Assembly: GCA_964653655.1 (NCBI GenBank)
Contig: CAZZHG010000008.1
Location: 14,201-78,200 of the forward strand
DNA length: 64,000 bases
Reading direction: 5' to 3'
From: CAZZHG01 sp964653655
GTDB lineage: Bacteria; Bdellovibrionota; FAC87; UBA2466
Translations under genes and position numbers: made by a program
Shown here: piece after piece, positions 50,201 to 57,824 of the stretch
Layout: each line of letters begins with the position of its first letter
How positions within the stretch are numbered: position 1 is the first letter of the stretch
Notes under the pieces: model-generated
Databases searched by the model: none
Told to the model about the DNA's origin: nothing
Seen by the model: the letters and a program-made list of their open reading frames with translations, nothing else

Positions 50201-50431
50201 GACGGCTTGATCGAAAACCACCTCGATGGGGATCACTTCTCCGAGGCCGTAACTGCCGCTCGAACTGCCGGAGGTGACGGAGGAGATAGTCGGCGCGATG
50301 GATCCTCGGCGGGCCGCACCGGGACTATAGCCCGAGTCCGCGGTCGAGGTTCCTCCCTGAAAGAGGCAACCCGACAACAGAAATAGGCATGAAACCATCA
50401 GACTGCGAAGGCAGATCTGAAAGGACACCAT
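47228..50431 (-). CDS. Giant lipoprotein: five Ig-like repeats plus seven FG-GAP repeats
   Basis: About 1067 residues from 50431 (AAAGGAGAC upstream; an adjacent GTG at 50428 is a better-spaced alternative). Lipobox LSGC near residue 22. Five tandem repeats of about 113 residues follow, each beginning P-T-V/I-x-x-V-T-S and containing 'GxG..VxVxVxF' and 'LTLETG' blocks. Then seven FG-GAP units occur, each with GDxDxDGxxDFIVGEP (DVDDDGKAD, DVDEDGFDD, DVDGDEVPD, DVNEDGLAD, DINGDGKDD, DTNGDSIPE, DLNSDGKLD), the number needed for a closed seven-blade propeller. The acidic loops should bind calcium. It is a large surface lipoprotein, probably an adhesin. Confidence 0.85.
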   Translation of the reverse strand: MVSFQICLRSLMVSCLFLLSGCLFQGGTSTADSGYSPGAARRGSIAPTISSVTSGSSSGSYGLGEVIPIEVVFDQAVFVVGSPTLTLQTGSADVALQYSSGAGSTTLVFDYVVASGHFISALEVVSADSLSASGGSIQNRAGTDAVLTLPGPGAAGSLSANRTLSIDGALPTVVSIGSSLANGLYGPGQAVPIQVTFDEVVTVTGTPQLTLETGASDAVVDYASGTGSTTLTFTYTVQSGHLSSDLDYASAAALALNGGTIRDGVGNAAILTLPSPGGSGSLGASKSLSVDGVAPTVTNVTSTTANGSLGTGQGVAVQVVFSENVTVTGTPRLTLETGASDAVVDYVSVSGDTALFPYTIASGHTSADLNYVSTSSLALNGGTIRDAAGNAAELTLPGLGAAGALAVNKAIVIDPVSPAVTNVTSAKANSTYGTGEAIAVDVTFDKPVTVTGTPQLTLETGASDAVINFASSAAADTLRFTYTVSANHTSADLDYFSTGALALNGGTIRDALGNDAGLSLASPGAAGSLGANKAIVIDAVAPVVLSVTSTAVNGAYGVGQGITLQVVFSKPVTVSGTPRLFLETGAADVYATFSSVSLDIASFNYTVGSGDTSADLDYVGDSSLSLNGGTIQDAYGNNASLTLPAPGGAGSLGANKDISVSSVSIYPFTVAGADDTGWLGRAVSGAGDVDDDGKADFIVGEPGVGGMGNRIGKAYVYSGATGAVIHTVSGDASGGTQFGLSVGGVGDVDEDGFDDFIVGEPKHPGSGTQQGRVYVFSGATGLALYTITGTEDGAFLGSSVASAGDVDGDEVPDFIVGEPNRDAGGSSRGRATVFSGATGSVIYTKDGAENGALFGSAVSGAGDVNEDGLADFLVGEPNASGGGLANGTAYVYSGATGNVIHTIVGTDNLGTLGSSVSPLGDINGDGKDDFIIGEPLAGGSFRGRVRVYSGADASILFTKLGSSNGANFGQSIAVVGDTNGDSIPEWIVGEPYGDVGGTNRGVAYLYDGALGTELSTAVGQEDGAYLGYAVGGAGDLNSDGKLDFIVGEYFAAEGGTQRGRATAYLAP

Positions 50432-50671
50432 GTCTCCTTTGAATCCGAATGGAGAAACGAACAGGTAAGAGGTCCCCTGGAGAGTATCCGCCGCTGACGT
50501 CCCGCTCACCCAACCCCTCTATTTTACTCCGATTTAACTCGTCGCAGCAATACACTTATGCATTGTAACTTATTTATTTTATTTGATTATTACGATGGAC
50601 AGTTTGTCCGAGCCTCTAAGAATTCTTTTCCCGCAAGGACACAATTGCTTAACGCCCGCCCTGTAGGAACG

Positions 50672-53600
50672 TCAGGCGAAATCGAGGCCGAGGAGCGCAC
50701 AAAGTCGCTGAAGGTTTTGTAGCTGCGCGGCCCAGGATGAGTCGGGCGCTTCAAAGACGAGCTTCTGATCGGGCGTAACGGAGTATCGCTTGGATTTATC
50801 CGAGACGAGCTGAACTATTTTCTCGGGGCTCACCGGCGTGGAGGAGGCGAATTGCAAGGAAGTGCGTTTCGGGCCGACCCCCATCCGGACGACGTGAAGG
50901 CGCTTCAAATAAAGCTTGATGCGCATGAGGCCCAAAAGATTTTCCACCTCCGGCGGAGGCGCGCCGAAGCGATCGCGCACCTCGCGCTCGGTTTCGGCGA
51001 TCTGATCCTCGTGATCGACGCCGGATAACCGGCGATAGAGGTTGATGCGCTCGGTGATGTCCGGAATGTAGGGCTCCGGGAAAAAAGCGGGAACCTTGAG
51101 GTTGATCTCGGGCTCCACTTCGATGCGTTTCTCCTGGCCCCGAAGCTCCCGCATGCAATCTTCGAGAAGCTCGAAATAATAATCGACGCCAATCGCCGTC
51201 AGATGCCCCGATTGGTCCGAGCCGAGCAAATCGCCCGCGCCCCGAAGCTCGAGATCATGGCTTGCGACCTGAAAGCCCGCGCCGAGATCGGTGTAGCGCT
51301 GAATCACCTGGAGCCGCTCCTTCGCGTCTTCGGTGATCTGCTGCTCGTTGTGTACCAGCAGGTAGCAGTAGGCGCGTCGTTCGGAACGGCCTACCCGGCC
51401 CCTCAACTGATAGAGCTGAGCGAGACCGAAGTGATCCGCCCGATCGATGATGATCGTGTTGGCCGTCGGAATGTCGAGACCCGACTCGATGATGGCGGTA
51501 CAGAGAAGCACCTTCGCTTCGCCCTGATAGAAAGCGAGCATCCGCTTTTCCAGAACGTCCGCGTCCATCTGCCCGTGCACGACTTCGATGCGCACGCGCG
51601 GAAGAAGTTTTTGCAGCTCCTCGGCGACTTTGCCTTGGGTCTCAATCCGGTTGTGGACGAAGAACACCTGGCCGTCGCGGGCGAGTTCGTTGGTAATCGC
51701 TTCCGCGATCAGCTCGTCCGTGCGCCGGCTCACGAAAGTGCGTACCGACAAGCGATCGGGCGGCGGAGTCGTGATGACGGAGATGTCCTTAATCCCGCTC
51801 ATAGCCATGTTGAGGGTTCTCGGAATGGGGGTCGCCGTCATCGTAAGAAAGTGAACCGATTCCGACATCTTCTTCAGACGATCCTTATGAACCACCCCGA
51901 AGCGGTGCTCCTCGTCGACAACCACGAGGCCAAGGTCCTTGAATTGAATGTCGGTGGAGAGAAGGCGGTGCGTTCCAATGAGGATATCGATCTTGCCTTC
52001 CTTGAGCTGGGCCAGAGTCAGCTTCACTTCGGAGTTGGTGCGGAACCGGCTCACCAGCTCGATTTTCGCTCCCGACGGCGCGAACCGTTTCTTGAAGTTC
52101 TCAAAATGCTGAAAGGCGAGCACCGTCGTCGGAACGAGCACGGCCACCTGTTTGCCGTCGCAAACCGCCCGGAACGCCGCCCGCATCGCCACTTCCGTTT
52201 TGCCGTAGCCCACATCGCCGCAGATGAGCCGGTCCATCGGGTGGGCCTGGCTCAGATCGTTCATGACGTCGCCGATCGCCTTCGCCTGATCGGGAGTCTC
52301 GTCGAACGGAAATTCCATTTCGAACTGAGCGTAGTCTTTCCCGCAGGGCGAGTAGGGGTGAGCGGGAATGAGCCGGCGCTTCGCCTGCATCTTGAGAAAT
52401 TCCGCGGCGAGAAGCGCTACCGCCTTCTGCGCTTTGCGCTTCGCCTTTATCCAGCGGTCGCCGCCCAGCTTGTCGATGGACATCGAGCCGGCGCCCTCGC
52501 CGCCGACGTACTTTTGCAGAACGTTCAGGCGGTAGATGGGGACGTACAGCTTGTCGCCGTCCTTGTACTCCATGACGACGAAGTCGTTCGGGATGCCCTG
52601 GACGTCCATCGACTTGAGCCCGAGGTAGCGGCCGATGCCGTGCTCCTTGTGGACGACGAGATCCCCGCTCTTCAGATCCCGGAACGACTGAAGGAGGCGG
52701 GCGGGATCGGCGGAGCTGGTCCACGCCGCCGATTTCGCATGCCGTTTTTTCTGGCCGAATATTTCCTCCTCGCCGAGCACGACGAGGCGCAAGTCCGGAT
52801 AGAGCTGGCTTTGGGTCACGAGCCCCTGCCAGAGATGCACGCTCTCGAACCCGCCTTGGAGCATCTCCTCGAAGGGCACTTCCTCGGGCGGGTGGTGCAG
52901 GCAGCTGACCCCGTACGGCTCGATGAGCATTTGAAAACGCTCGGCGTGGGTCTTCGTGTGGCACACGAGGTTCACCCGGTAGCCGAGTCCCATCCACTCT
53001 TTGATCTTCTCGGAAGCCCCGATCATCATCGTCTGGGCGCCTTTCACGGGCGTGCCCGAGTGAAGGCGCGCCTCACCGCGTTTCAGAGTGATCTCGTTGC
53101 CCTTGCCCTTGGCGAAGGGCTCGAAGCTCACCTCGCCGCGTTTGTCGACGAGGCTCTTGAACTCGTCGAGCGTGACGAAGAGCTGGGACTTCTCCGCGAT
53201 CGGAATGGGCTCTTTTTCGTAGAGGGCGAAATTCTTGTCGAGCGCGGGAATCTCGGTTTCCTCGGCGATGGCGATGCTCTGTTCGATGCCGTCCCAGATG
53301 AAAAGAGCGTCCTCGGGAAAATACTGGATGGGGCTCGACGACCCGTTCGAAAGAAGAGGAAAGAGAAGGCCGAGCTCGGGAAAGCTCTGGTGGTTCGCGA
53401 TTTTCTCGACGATTTCCTCGCGCCGGATTTTTTCGACCCCCAGATGATCGAGCCGCTCCTTCAGGCGGGCGGTCGCCGTTTGAAAAGCCTCGCCGTGGGG
53501 AAGCAGCGTCTGGCCGACGGGCACGACGAATACTTTTTCGACCTTACCGGCGGAAAGCTGGCTCTTCGGATCGAAGAAGCGGATTTCCTCGACGAGATCC

Positions 53601-54187
53601 CCGAAGAATTCGAGCCGGAAGGGATGGGCGTAAAGCGGGCAGAAAATATCGATGACTCCGCCGCGCACGGCGAAAACCCCGGGATCGTAAGCGGAGGGCT
53701 GCGCCTGATAGCCGGCTTCGTGAAGCGACTGAATGAGTTTGTCGCGATCGACTTCCTCTTCGGCCTTTATCACCTGGAGCGAGCGAAGGAACTCGTCGGG
53801 CGGAACCACTTTTTGCAGCACGGATCTCACGGTCGTGAAGAAGAGCCGGCCTTCGGGATCGTTCAGCGCGTGAAAGAGCGCGACGTTTCGCTCGCAAAGC
53901 GTTTCCGGATTCGGGAGAAGCCCCCGATAGAAATCGAAATCGATGCAGGGAAGATAATGAGCTTGAGCGGCGGCCTTCTCTCCGACGAAATAAGAAAAGT
54001 TATCGAGCGCGTTTCGGGCGGCGGCCCGGGAAGAAAATACGACGACAATCGGCCGGCGCGTGCGCTCGGCCAGCGCCCCTAGCGCGAACGCTTTTGATAG
54101 ATCGTCGAACCCGGCGAAGCGCGTGCCTTTCGAAGGCAACGATTCGCCGTCGGAAAGCCATTTTTCAAAAGTGGAATCGTCGGACAT
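50672..54187 (-). CDS. mfd: Transcription-repair coupling factor
   Basis: 1171 residues, the usual Mfd size. The N-terminal UvrB-homology part, a CarD-type RNA polymerase-interaction domain in the middle, and the RecG-like translocase are readable: GDVGYGKTEVAMRAAF (motif I), DEEHRFG (motif II), TATPIPRTLNMAMSG (III), and QLYQLRGRVGRS (VI). A C-terminal domain ends in LGLDFA. Mfd removes stalled RNA polymerase at DNA lesions and recruits UvrA. It lies just downstream of gpsA on the same strand; the gap 50432-50671 to the next gene is AT-rich without any gene. Confidence 0.97.
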   Translation of the reverse strand: MSDDSTFEKWLSDGESLPSKGTRFAGFDDLSKAFALGALAERTRRPIVVVFSSRAAARNALDNFSYFVGEKAAAQAHYLPCIDFDFYRGLLPNPETLCERNVALFHALNDPEGRLFFTTVRSVLQKVVPPDEFLRSLQVIKAEEEVDRDKLIQSLHEAGYQAQPSAYDPGVFAVRGGVIDIFCPLYAHPFRLEFFGDLVEEIRFFDPKSQLSAGKVEKVFVVPVGQTLLPHGEAFQTATARLKERLDHLGVEKIRREEIVEKIANHQSFPELGLLFPLLSNGSSSPIQYFPEDALFIWDGIEQSIAIAEETEIPALDKNFALYEKEPIPIAEKSQLFVTLDEFKSLVDKRGEVSFEPFAKGKGNEITLKRGEARLHSGTPVKGAQTMMIGASEKIKEWMGLGYRVNLVCHTKTHAERFQMLIEPYGVSCLHHPPEEVPFEEMLQGGFESVHLWQGLVTQSQLYPDLRLVVLGEEEIFGQKKRHAKSAAWTSSADPARLLQSFRDLKSGDLVVHKEHGIGRYLGLKSMDVQGIPNDFVVMEYKDGDKLYVPIYRLNVLQKYVGGEGAGSMSIDKLGGDRWIKAKRKAQKAVALLAAEFLKMQAKRRLIPAHPYSPCGKDYAQFEMEFPFDETPDQAKAIGDVMNDLSQAHPMDRLICGDVGYGKTEVAMRAAFRAVCDGKQVAVLVPTTVLAFQHFENFKKRFAPSGAKIELVSRFRTNSEVKLTLAQLKEGKIDILIGTHRLLSTDIQFKDLGLVVVDEEHRFGVVHKDRLKKMSESVHFLTMTATPIPRTLNMAMSGIKDISVITTPPPDRLSVRTFVSRRTDELIAEAITNELARDGQVFFVHNRIETQGKVAEELQKLLPRVRIEVVHGQMDADVLEKRMLAFYQGEAKVLLCTAIIESGLDIPTANTIIIDRADHFGLAQLYQLRGRVGRSERRAYCYLLVHNEQQITEDAKERLQVIQRYTDLGAGFQVASHDLELRGAGDLLGSDQSGHLTAIGVDYYFELLEDCMRELRGQEKRIEVEPEINLKVPAFFPEPYIPDITERINLYRRLSGVDHEDQIAETEREVRDRFGAPPPEVENLLGLMRIKLYLKRLHVVRMGVGPKRTSLQFASSTPVSPEKIVQLVSDKSKRYSVTPDQKLVFEAPDSSWAAQLQNLQRLCALLGLDFA

Positions 54188-54194
54188 TAAAGGT

Positions 54195-55193
54195 TCAGGC
54201 CCACTCGTGTTTGAGGTCGCGGCTCATCAATTCGGTGAGAGCGCGCTGAGGGGTGCTTCCCTCGTAAAGAATCCGGTAAACCTGATCCATGATCGGCGCA
54301 TCGATGCCCCGGCTCGTGCACAATTCGTGAGCCGATTGAGCGGTGTAATACCCTTCGGCCACGCCGCCCAGCACCTTTTGCGCGTCGTCGATTCGCTTTC
54401 CTTCGGCAAGCAGCACGCCGAGCTTTCGGTTACGGCTCAGGGGACCGGTGCAAGTCAAAACCAGGTCGCCCATCCCGGCGAGCCCGAGGAAAGTACGGGG
54501 ATCCGCGCCCAGTTGTTTTCCGGCGCGCGCGAGCTCCGCGATACCGCGGTTGATGATCGCCGCTTGCGCGTTGTAGCCGAGCTGAAGCCCGCTCACCATG
54601 CCCGAGGCGATGGCGATCACGTTTTTCAGCGCGCCCGCGAGTTCGACGCCGATGACGTCCTGGCTCCAGTAGGCGCGGAAGTACGGGGTCGAAATCATTT
54701 TCTGGAGTTCCCCCGCGAGCTTTTCGTTCTGGCACGCGACCGTGATGGCGGTGGGAAGGCGCTTGACGGTTTCAAGAGCGAAACTTGGTCCGGAGACGAT
54801 GAGGTACTGAGCCCCCGGTACGATTTCCGAGAAAATTTCGCTGACCCGCTTGTGGGTCGCTATCTCGATACCCTTGCAGGTGTTGACGATATTTTTTCCG
54901 GCAAGCCGGGAGGCGATCGGCCCGAAGACGGGGCGGATTTGCTGGGTCGGGATCGCGCAGACGATCCAAGGGGTGCTGGCGAGAACACCGCCGAGATCGG
55001 TGGTGGCCTTGAGGGTTTCGTTCAACCGAACTCCGGGAAGGTACTTCGGGTTCTCGCGCCGCTCATTCAGCGCTTTGGCGAGCTCCGGATCCCGGCACCA
55101 TAGAGTCGCCTGGTGTCCGGCATCGGCGAAAACATTCGCCATGGCCGTGCCCCACGCTCCCGCTCCGACCACCACGACAGGTTGTTTTTCCAT
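54195..55193 (-). CDS. gpsA: Glycerol-3-phosphate dehydrogenase [NAD(P)+]
   Basis: 332 residues from an ATG at 55193. The NAD-binding motif VVVGAGAWGTAMANVF (residues 6-21), SGPSFALE, VELAGALKNVIAIASGMVSGLQLGYNAQAAIINRG (catalytic lysine region), and GLAGMGDLVLTCTGPLSRNR are diagnostic for GpsA. It makes sn-glycerol-3-phosphate for phospholipids. It lies 7 bases upstream of mfd. Confidence 0.96.
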   Translation of the reverse strand: MEKQPVVVVGAGAWGTAMANVFADAGHQATLWCRDPELAKALNERRENPKYLPGVRLNETLKATTDLGGVLASTPWIVCAIPTQQIRPVFGPIASRLAGKNIVNTCKGIEIATHKRVSEIFSEIVPGAQYLIVSGPSFALETVKRLPTAITVACQNEKLAGELQKMISTPYFRAYWSQDVIGVELAGALKNVIAIASGMVSGLQLGYNAQAAIINRGIAELARAGKQLGADPRTFLGLAGMGDLVLTCTGPLSRNRKLGVLLAEGKRIDDAQKVLGGVAEGYYTAQSAHELCTSRGIDAPIMDQVYRILYEGSTPQRALTELMSRDLKHEWA

Positions 55194-55343
55194 CGCTACC
55201 TCTGCCGGCGTTCCCTCTGCCGGATGAAAAAATCTGAGTCTACCGACCCGCGGCGCGGTTGGCCAGATTGTCGCCGCGGGGTCTCCCGATGACGCGACAC
55301 AATAATTCCCCGCAAAGTGACCCAAACCAGGCCTATCTCAGGC

Positions 55344-55373
55344 TTGACAATAACCTTAACCGTTCGCTATGGT
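55344..55373 (+). promoter_or_regulatory. Candidate sigma-70-type promoter of the nuo operon
   Basis: TTGACA (55344-55349) and TATGGT (55368-55373) are separated by 18 bases. The predicted start is near 55380, giving a leader of about 45 bases before nuoA. It lies in the divergent gap between gpsA and nuoA. Confidence 0.55.
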
Positions 55374-55424
55374 GCTCGTCGTAAATTTTTAATTTCAACT
55401 ACTTACGGCGGGGAACGGCCAACC

Positions 55425-55829
55425 TTGGAAACTGGATACATCACGGTCTTGTGGTTCGTGATCATCGGCTGTGCCACCGTTCCGCTCATGCTCGGCGTCG
55501 GCTGGCTGCTGCGGCCCAAACAGCAAAACATCGGTAAGGAAGCGACTCCTTACGAGTGCGGCGAGGAACCCGTCGGTCCCGCCTGGGTGCAATTCAACAT
55601 CCGCTTTTACGTCGTCGCCATCGTCTTCATCATCTTCGACGTGGAGCTCGTGGCCCTCTATCCCGCCGCGGTTCTATATAAGGATGCGATCAACAGCGGC
55701 AACGCGGCCGTCGTGTTCACCGAGATTTTTCTGTTCGTGGGGCTTCTGCTAGTAGGCCTCCTCTATTGTTGGGTACGCGGAGACTTGGAGTGGGTGAAGG
55801 GGATCTTGAAGATCGCCCCCCAGAAATAA
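55425..55829 (+). CDS. nuoA: NADH-quinone oxidoreductase subunit A
   Basis: About 134 residues from a TTG at 55425 (start not certain; an upstream extension has no clear support). Three membrane helices with the family pattern QNIGKEATPYECGEEPVG (about 29-46) and the helix FYVVAIVFIIFDVELVALYP. NuoA is a membrane-arm subunit near the quinone site. It is the first gene of the block NuoA-H-J-K-L-M-N. The NuoB, C, D, E, F, G and I genes are absent from this window. Confidence 0.92.
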   Translation: METGYITVLWFVIIGCATVPLMLGVGWLLRPKQQNIGKEATPYECGEEPVGPAWVQFNIRFYVVAIVFIIFDVELVALYPAAVLYKDAINSGNAAVVFTEIFLFVGLLLVGLLYCWVRGDLEWVKGILKIAPQK

Positions 55830-55832
55830 ACC

Positions 55833-56984
55833 ATGCTTCAAAGCGCAGCTTTTGCACATTCCCTGCAGACTTGGGTTGGCTTCGGTCCACTCTGGGTCTG
55901 GGCGGCCCTTTCGGCCTTCCTGGTGATTTACCTGCTGGCCCTGCCCTTCGGCGGACTGGCCACTTACGTGGAACGTAAAGTCGCCGCCGACATGCAGGAC
56001 CGGGTCGGCCCGAACCGCGTCGGCCCCATCGGCCTTCTTCAATTTCTCGCCGACGCCGTAAAGATGCTCGCCAAACAGGATTTCGTTCCGCCCGGAGGCG
56101 ACCGGCTCCTCTACGCTTTGGCTCCGGTTCTGGTCGTGGGCGGAGTTTGCTCGGCTTTCGCGGTTTTGCCGCTGAGCCAGTACCTCACGGGCGCGGACAT
56201 CGACATCGGCGTGTTTTATCTTTTCGCGTGCTCAACGGTCGTGGCGCCCGGCCTTCTGCTTGGCTCCTGGTCATCCAACAACAAATGGTCCCTTCTCGGC
56301 GGGCTTCGGGCGGCGGCGCAAATCGTCAGCTACGAAATTCCGGTGGCGCTCGCCATCACCCCGGCCATTTTGATTTCGGGCTCCCTCAAGATCGGAACCA
56401 TCGTGCAGCAGCAGGGCTGGATCTGGTCGGGCGAGCACGCCGGCACCGAGCACTTCTGGAACATCGTCCACAACCCGTTTTGCTTCGTGGCGTTCTTTCT
56501 GCTCTTCACGGCGGGCCTCGCGGAAACCAACCGCGTCCCCTTCGACCTTCCGGAAGCGGAGTCGGAGCTGGTGTCGGGTTTCAACACGGAATTCTCGGGG
56601 ATGCGCTTCGGCCTCTACGCGCTCGGCGAATTCGTCGAAGTGTTCGTGATGTGCGCGCTTGCGGTCGCCCTCTATCTCGGCGGCTGGCACCTTCCCTTCG
56701 TGAACCTCGACGCGCTCTGGATCAAGCTTCCGACGGGCCTCATCGCCCTCATCCAGTTCCACGTTTTCCTCTTTAAGGTTCTCTTTCTGGTCTTCGTCGT
56801 GATGTGGCTGCGCTGGACGCTGCCGCGCCTTCGCGTCGACCAGCTGATGGGTTTTTGCTGGAAGGGCCTCGTGCCGCTGTCGCTCATCAATATTCTCGGC
56901 ACGGCGATTTGGATGTGGGTGTTCCACAACAAATCCATCGCCCAGCTGCTACTCGTGTCTTCCGGCACGGGCGGAGGGCACTAA
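55833..56984 (+). CDS. nuoH: NADH-quinone oxidoreductase subunit H
   Basis: 383 residues, slightly longer than E. coli NuoH. ERKVAADMQDRVGPNRVGPIGLLQFLADAVKML (about 46-78) and ETNRVPFDLPEAESELVSGF (about 231-250) are the hallmark NuoH motifs that shape the quinone pocket. It has eight or more membrane helices. It overlaps nuoJ by one base (TAATG). Confidence 0.97.
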   Translation: MLQSAAFAHSLQTWVGFGPLWVWAALSAFLVIYLLALPFGGLATYVERKVAADMQDRVGPNRVGPIGLLQFLADAVKMLAKQDFVPPGGDRLLYALAPVLVVGGVCSAFAVLPLSQYLTGADIDIGVFYLFACSTVVAPGLLLGSWSSNNKWSLLGGLRAAAQIVSYEIPVALAITPAILISGSLKIGTIVQQQGWIWSGEHAGTEHFWNIVHNPFCFVAFFLLFTAGLAETNRVPFDLPEAESELVSGFNTEFSGMRFGLYALGEFVEVFVMCALAVALYLGGWHLPFVNLDALWIKLPTGLIALIQFHVFLFKVLFLVFVVMWLRWTLPRLRVDQLMGFCWKGLVPLSLINILGTAIWMWVFHNKSIAQLLLVSSGTGGGH

Positions 56985-57499
56985 TGGACACCTCGAAGGC
57001 AATCATGGTTCTCGCCGAGCTGCTCACGGTGGCGAGCGCCGTCGTCGTGGCTCTGCACCCCAACATTCTGCACGCCTCGGTGGCGCTGCTGTTCACCTTC
57101 ATGGGTGTCGCGGTCGTGTTTCTCTTCGGCGGAGCGGATTTCGTCGCGGGCGCCCAGATCGTCGTCTACGCCGGCGGCGTCACGATTCTGATCCTGTTCG
57201 CCATCATGCTCACGCAGTGGCTCTACAAGGCAAAGCTGCGGGACTACGGCACGCGCCTTCTCGTTCCGTCGCTCGTCGCGTTCTGCGTTTTCATGGCGAT
57301 TTACAAGTCGTCCACCGAGCTCGGTAACTGGGCGCTGAAAAACGCTCCCGCCGAAACGGTGACGGCCTTCGCAAACATCCCGAAGACGGCGGTCCTCGGT
57401 CAGGCCTTCCTGGGCAACTACCTTTTGGCTTTTGAAGCAGTAACCATTCTCTTGCTGGGCGCGCTCGTCGGAGCGGTCTGGCTGGCGAGGCCGAAGTGA
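56984..57499 (+). CDS. nuoJ: NADH-quinone oxidoreductase subunit J
   Basis: 171 residues with five hydrophobic helices. The third contains GADFVAGAQIVVYAGGVTILILFAIML, the conserved pi-bulge helix of NuoJ. The usual G-x-x-F/Y block is kept. Its stop overlaps the GTG of nuoK (GTGA). Confidence 0.95.
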   Translation: MDTSKAIMVLAELLTVASAVVVALHPNILHASVALLFTFMGVAVVFLFGGADFVAGAQIVVYAGGVTILILFAIMLTQWLYKAKLRDYGTRLLVPSLVAFCVFMAIYKSSTELGNWALKNAPAETVTAFANIPKTAVLGQAFLGNYLLAFEAVTILLLGALVGAVWLARPK

Positions 57500-57822
57500 A
57501 TCAATTTCTCGACTGGGCCAACGGACTCCACGGCTATCTTTGGATCAGCGCCGTCTTGCTGGCGCTCGGCATCCTCGCGGTGCTTTCCCGCAAGAACGCC
57601 ATCGGAATCCTGCTTGGAGTGGAGCTGATTCTCAACGCGGCCGCCATCAACTTCGTGGCCTTCAGCCGCTTCCGCACCGGGGCCATCGACGGCCAGGTGG
57701 TGGCGCTCTTCATCATTTTGGTCGCCGCGGCGGAAGCCGCCGTGGCGCTGGCGATCATCCTGCGGCTCTACCGTCTGCGGCAGACGGTGGATACCGACGA
57801 AGCGACTCTCTTGAGGAATTAG
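57496..57822 (+). CDS. nuoK: NADH-quinone oxidoreductase subunit K
   Basis: 108 residues from a GTG. Three membrane helices with the two proton-channel glutamates of the family: GVELILNAAAINF and VAAAEAAVALAI. The MrpC-like core is intact. Used here as the reference for the degenerate NuoK-like part of the gene at 62942. Confidence 0.96.
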   Translation: MNQFLDWANGLHGYLWISAVLLALGILAVLSRKNAIGILLGVELILNAAAINFVAFSRFRTGAIDGQVVALFIILVAAAEAAVALAIILRLYRLRQTVDTDEATLLRN

Positions 57823-57824
57823 CC

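Noticed and set aside
51203..54082. A 959-codon plus-strand open frame over mfd
   Set aside because: It runs opposite to the clearly conserved Mfd motifs, has no ribosome site, and reads as arginine/histidine/glutamate-rich nonsense. High GC makes long antisense frames common.
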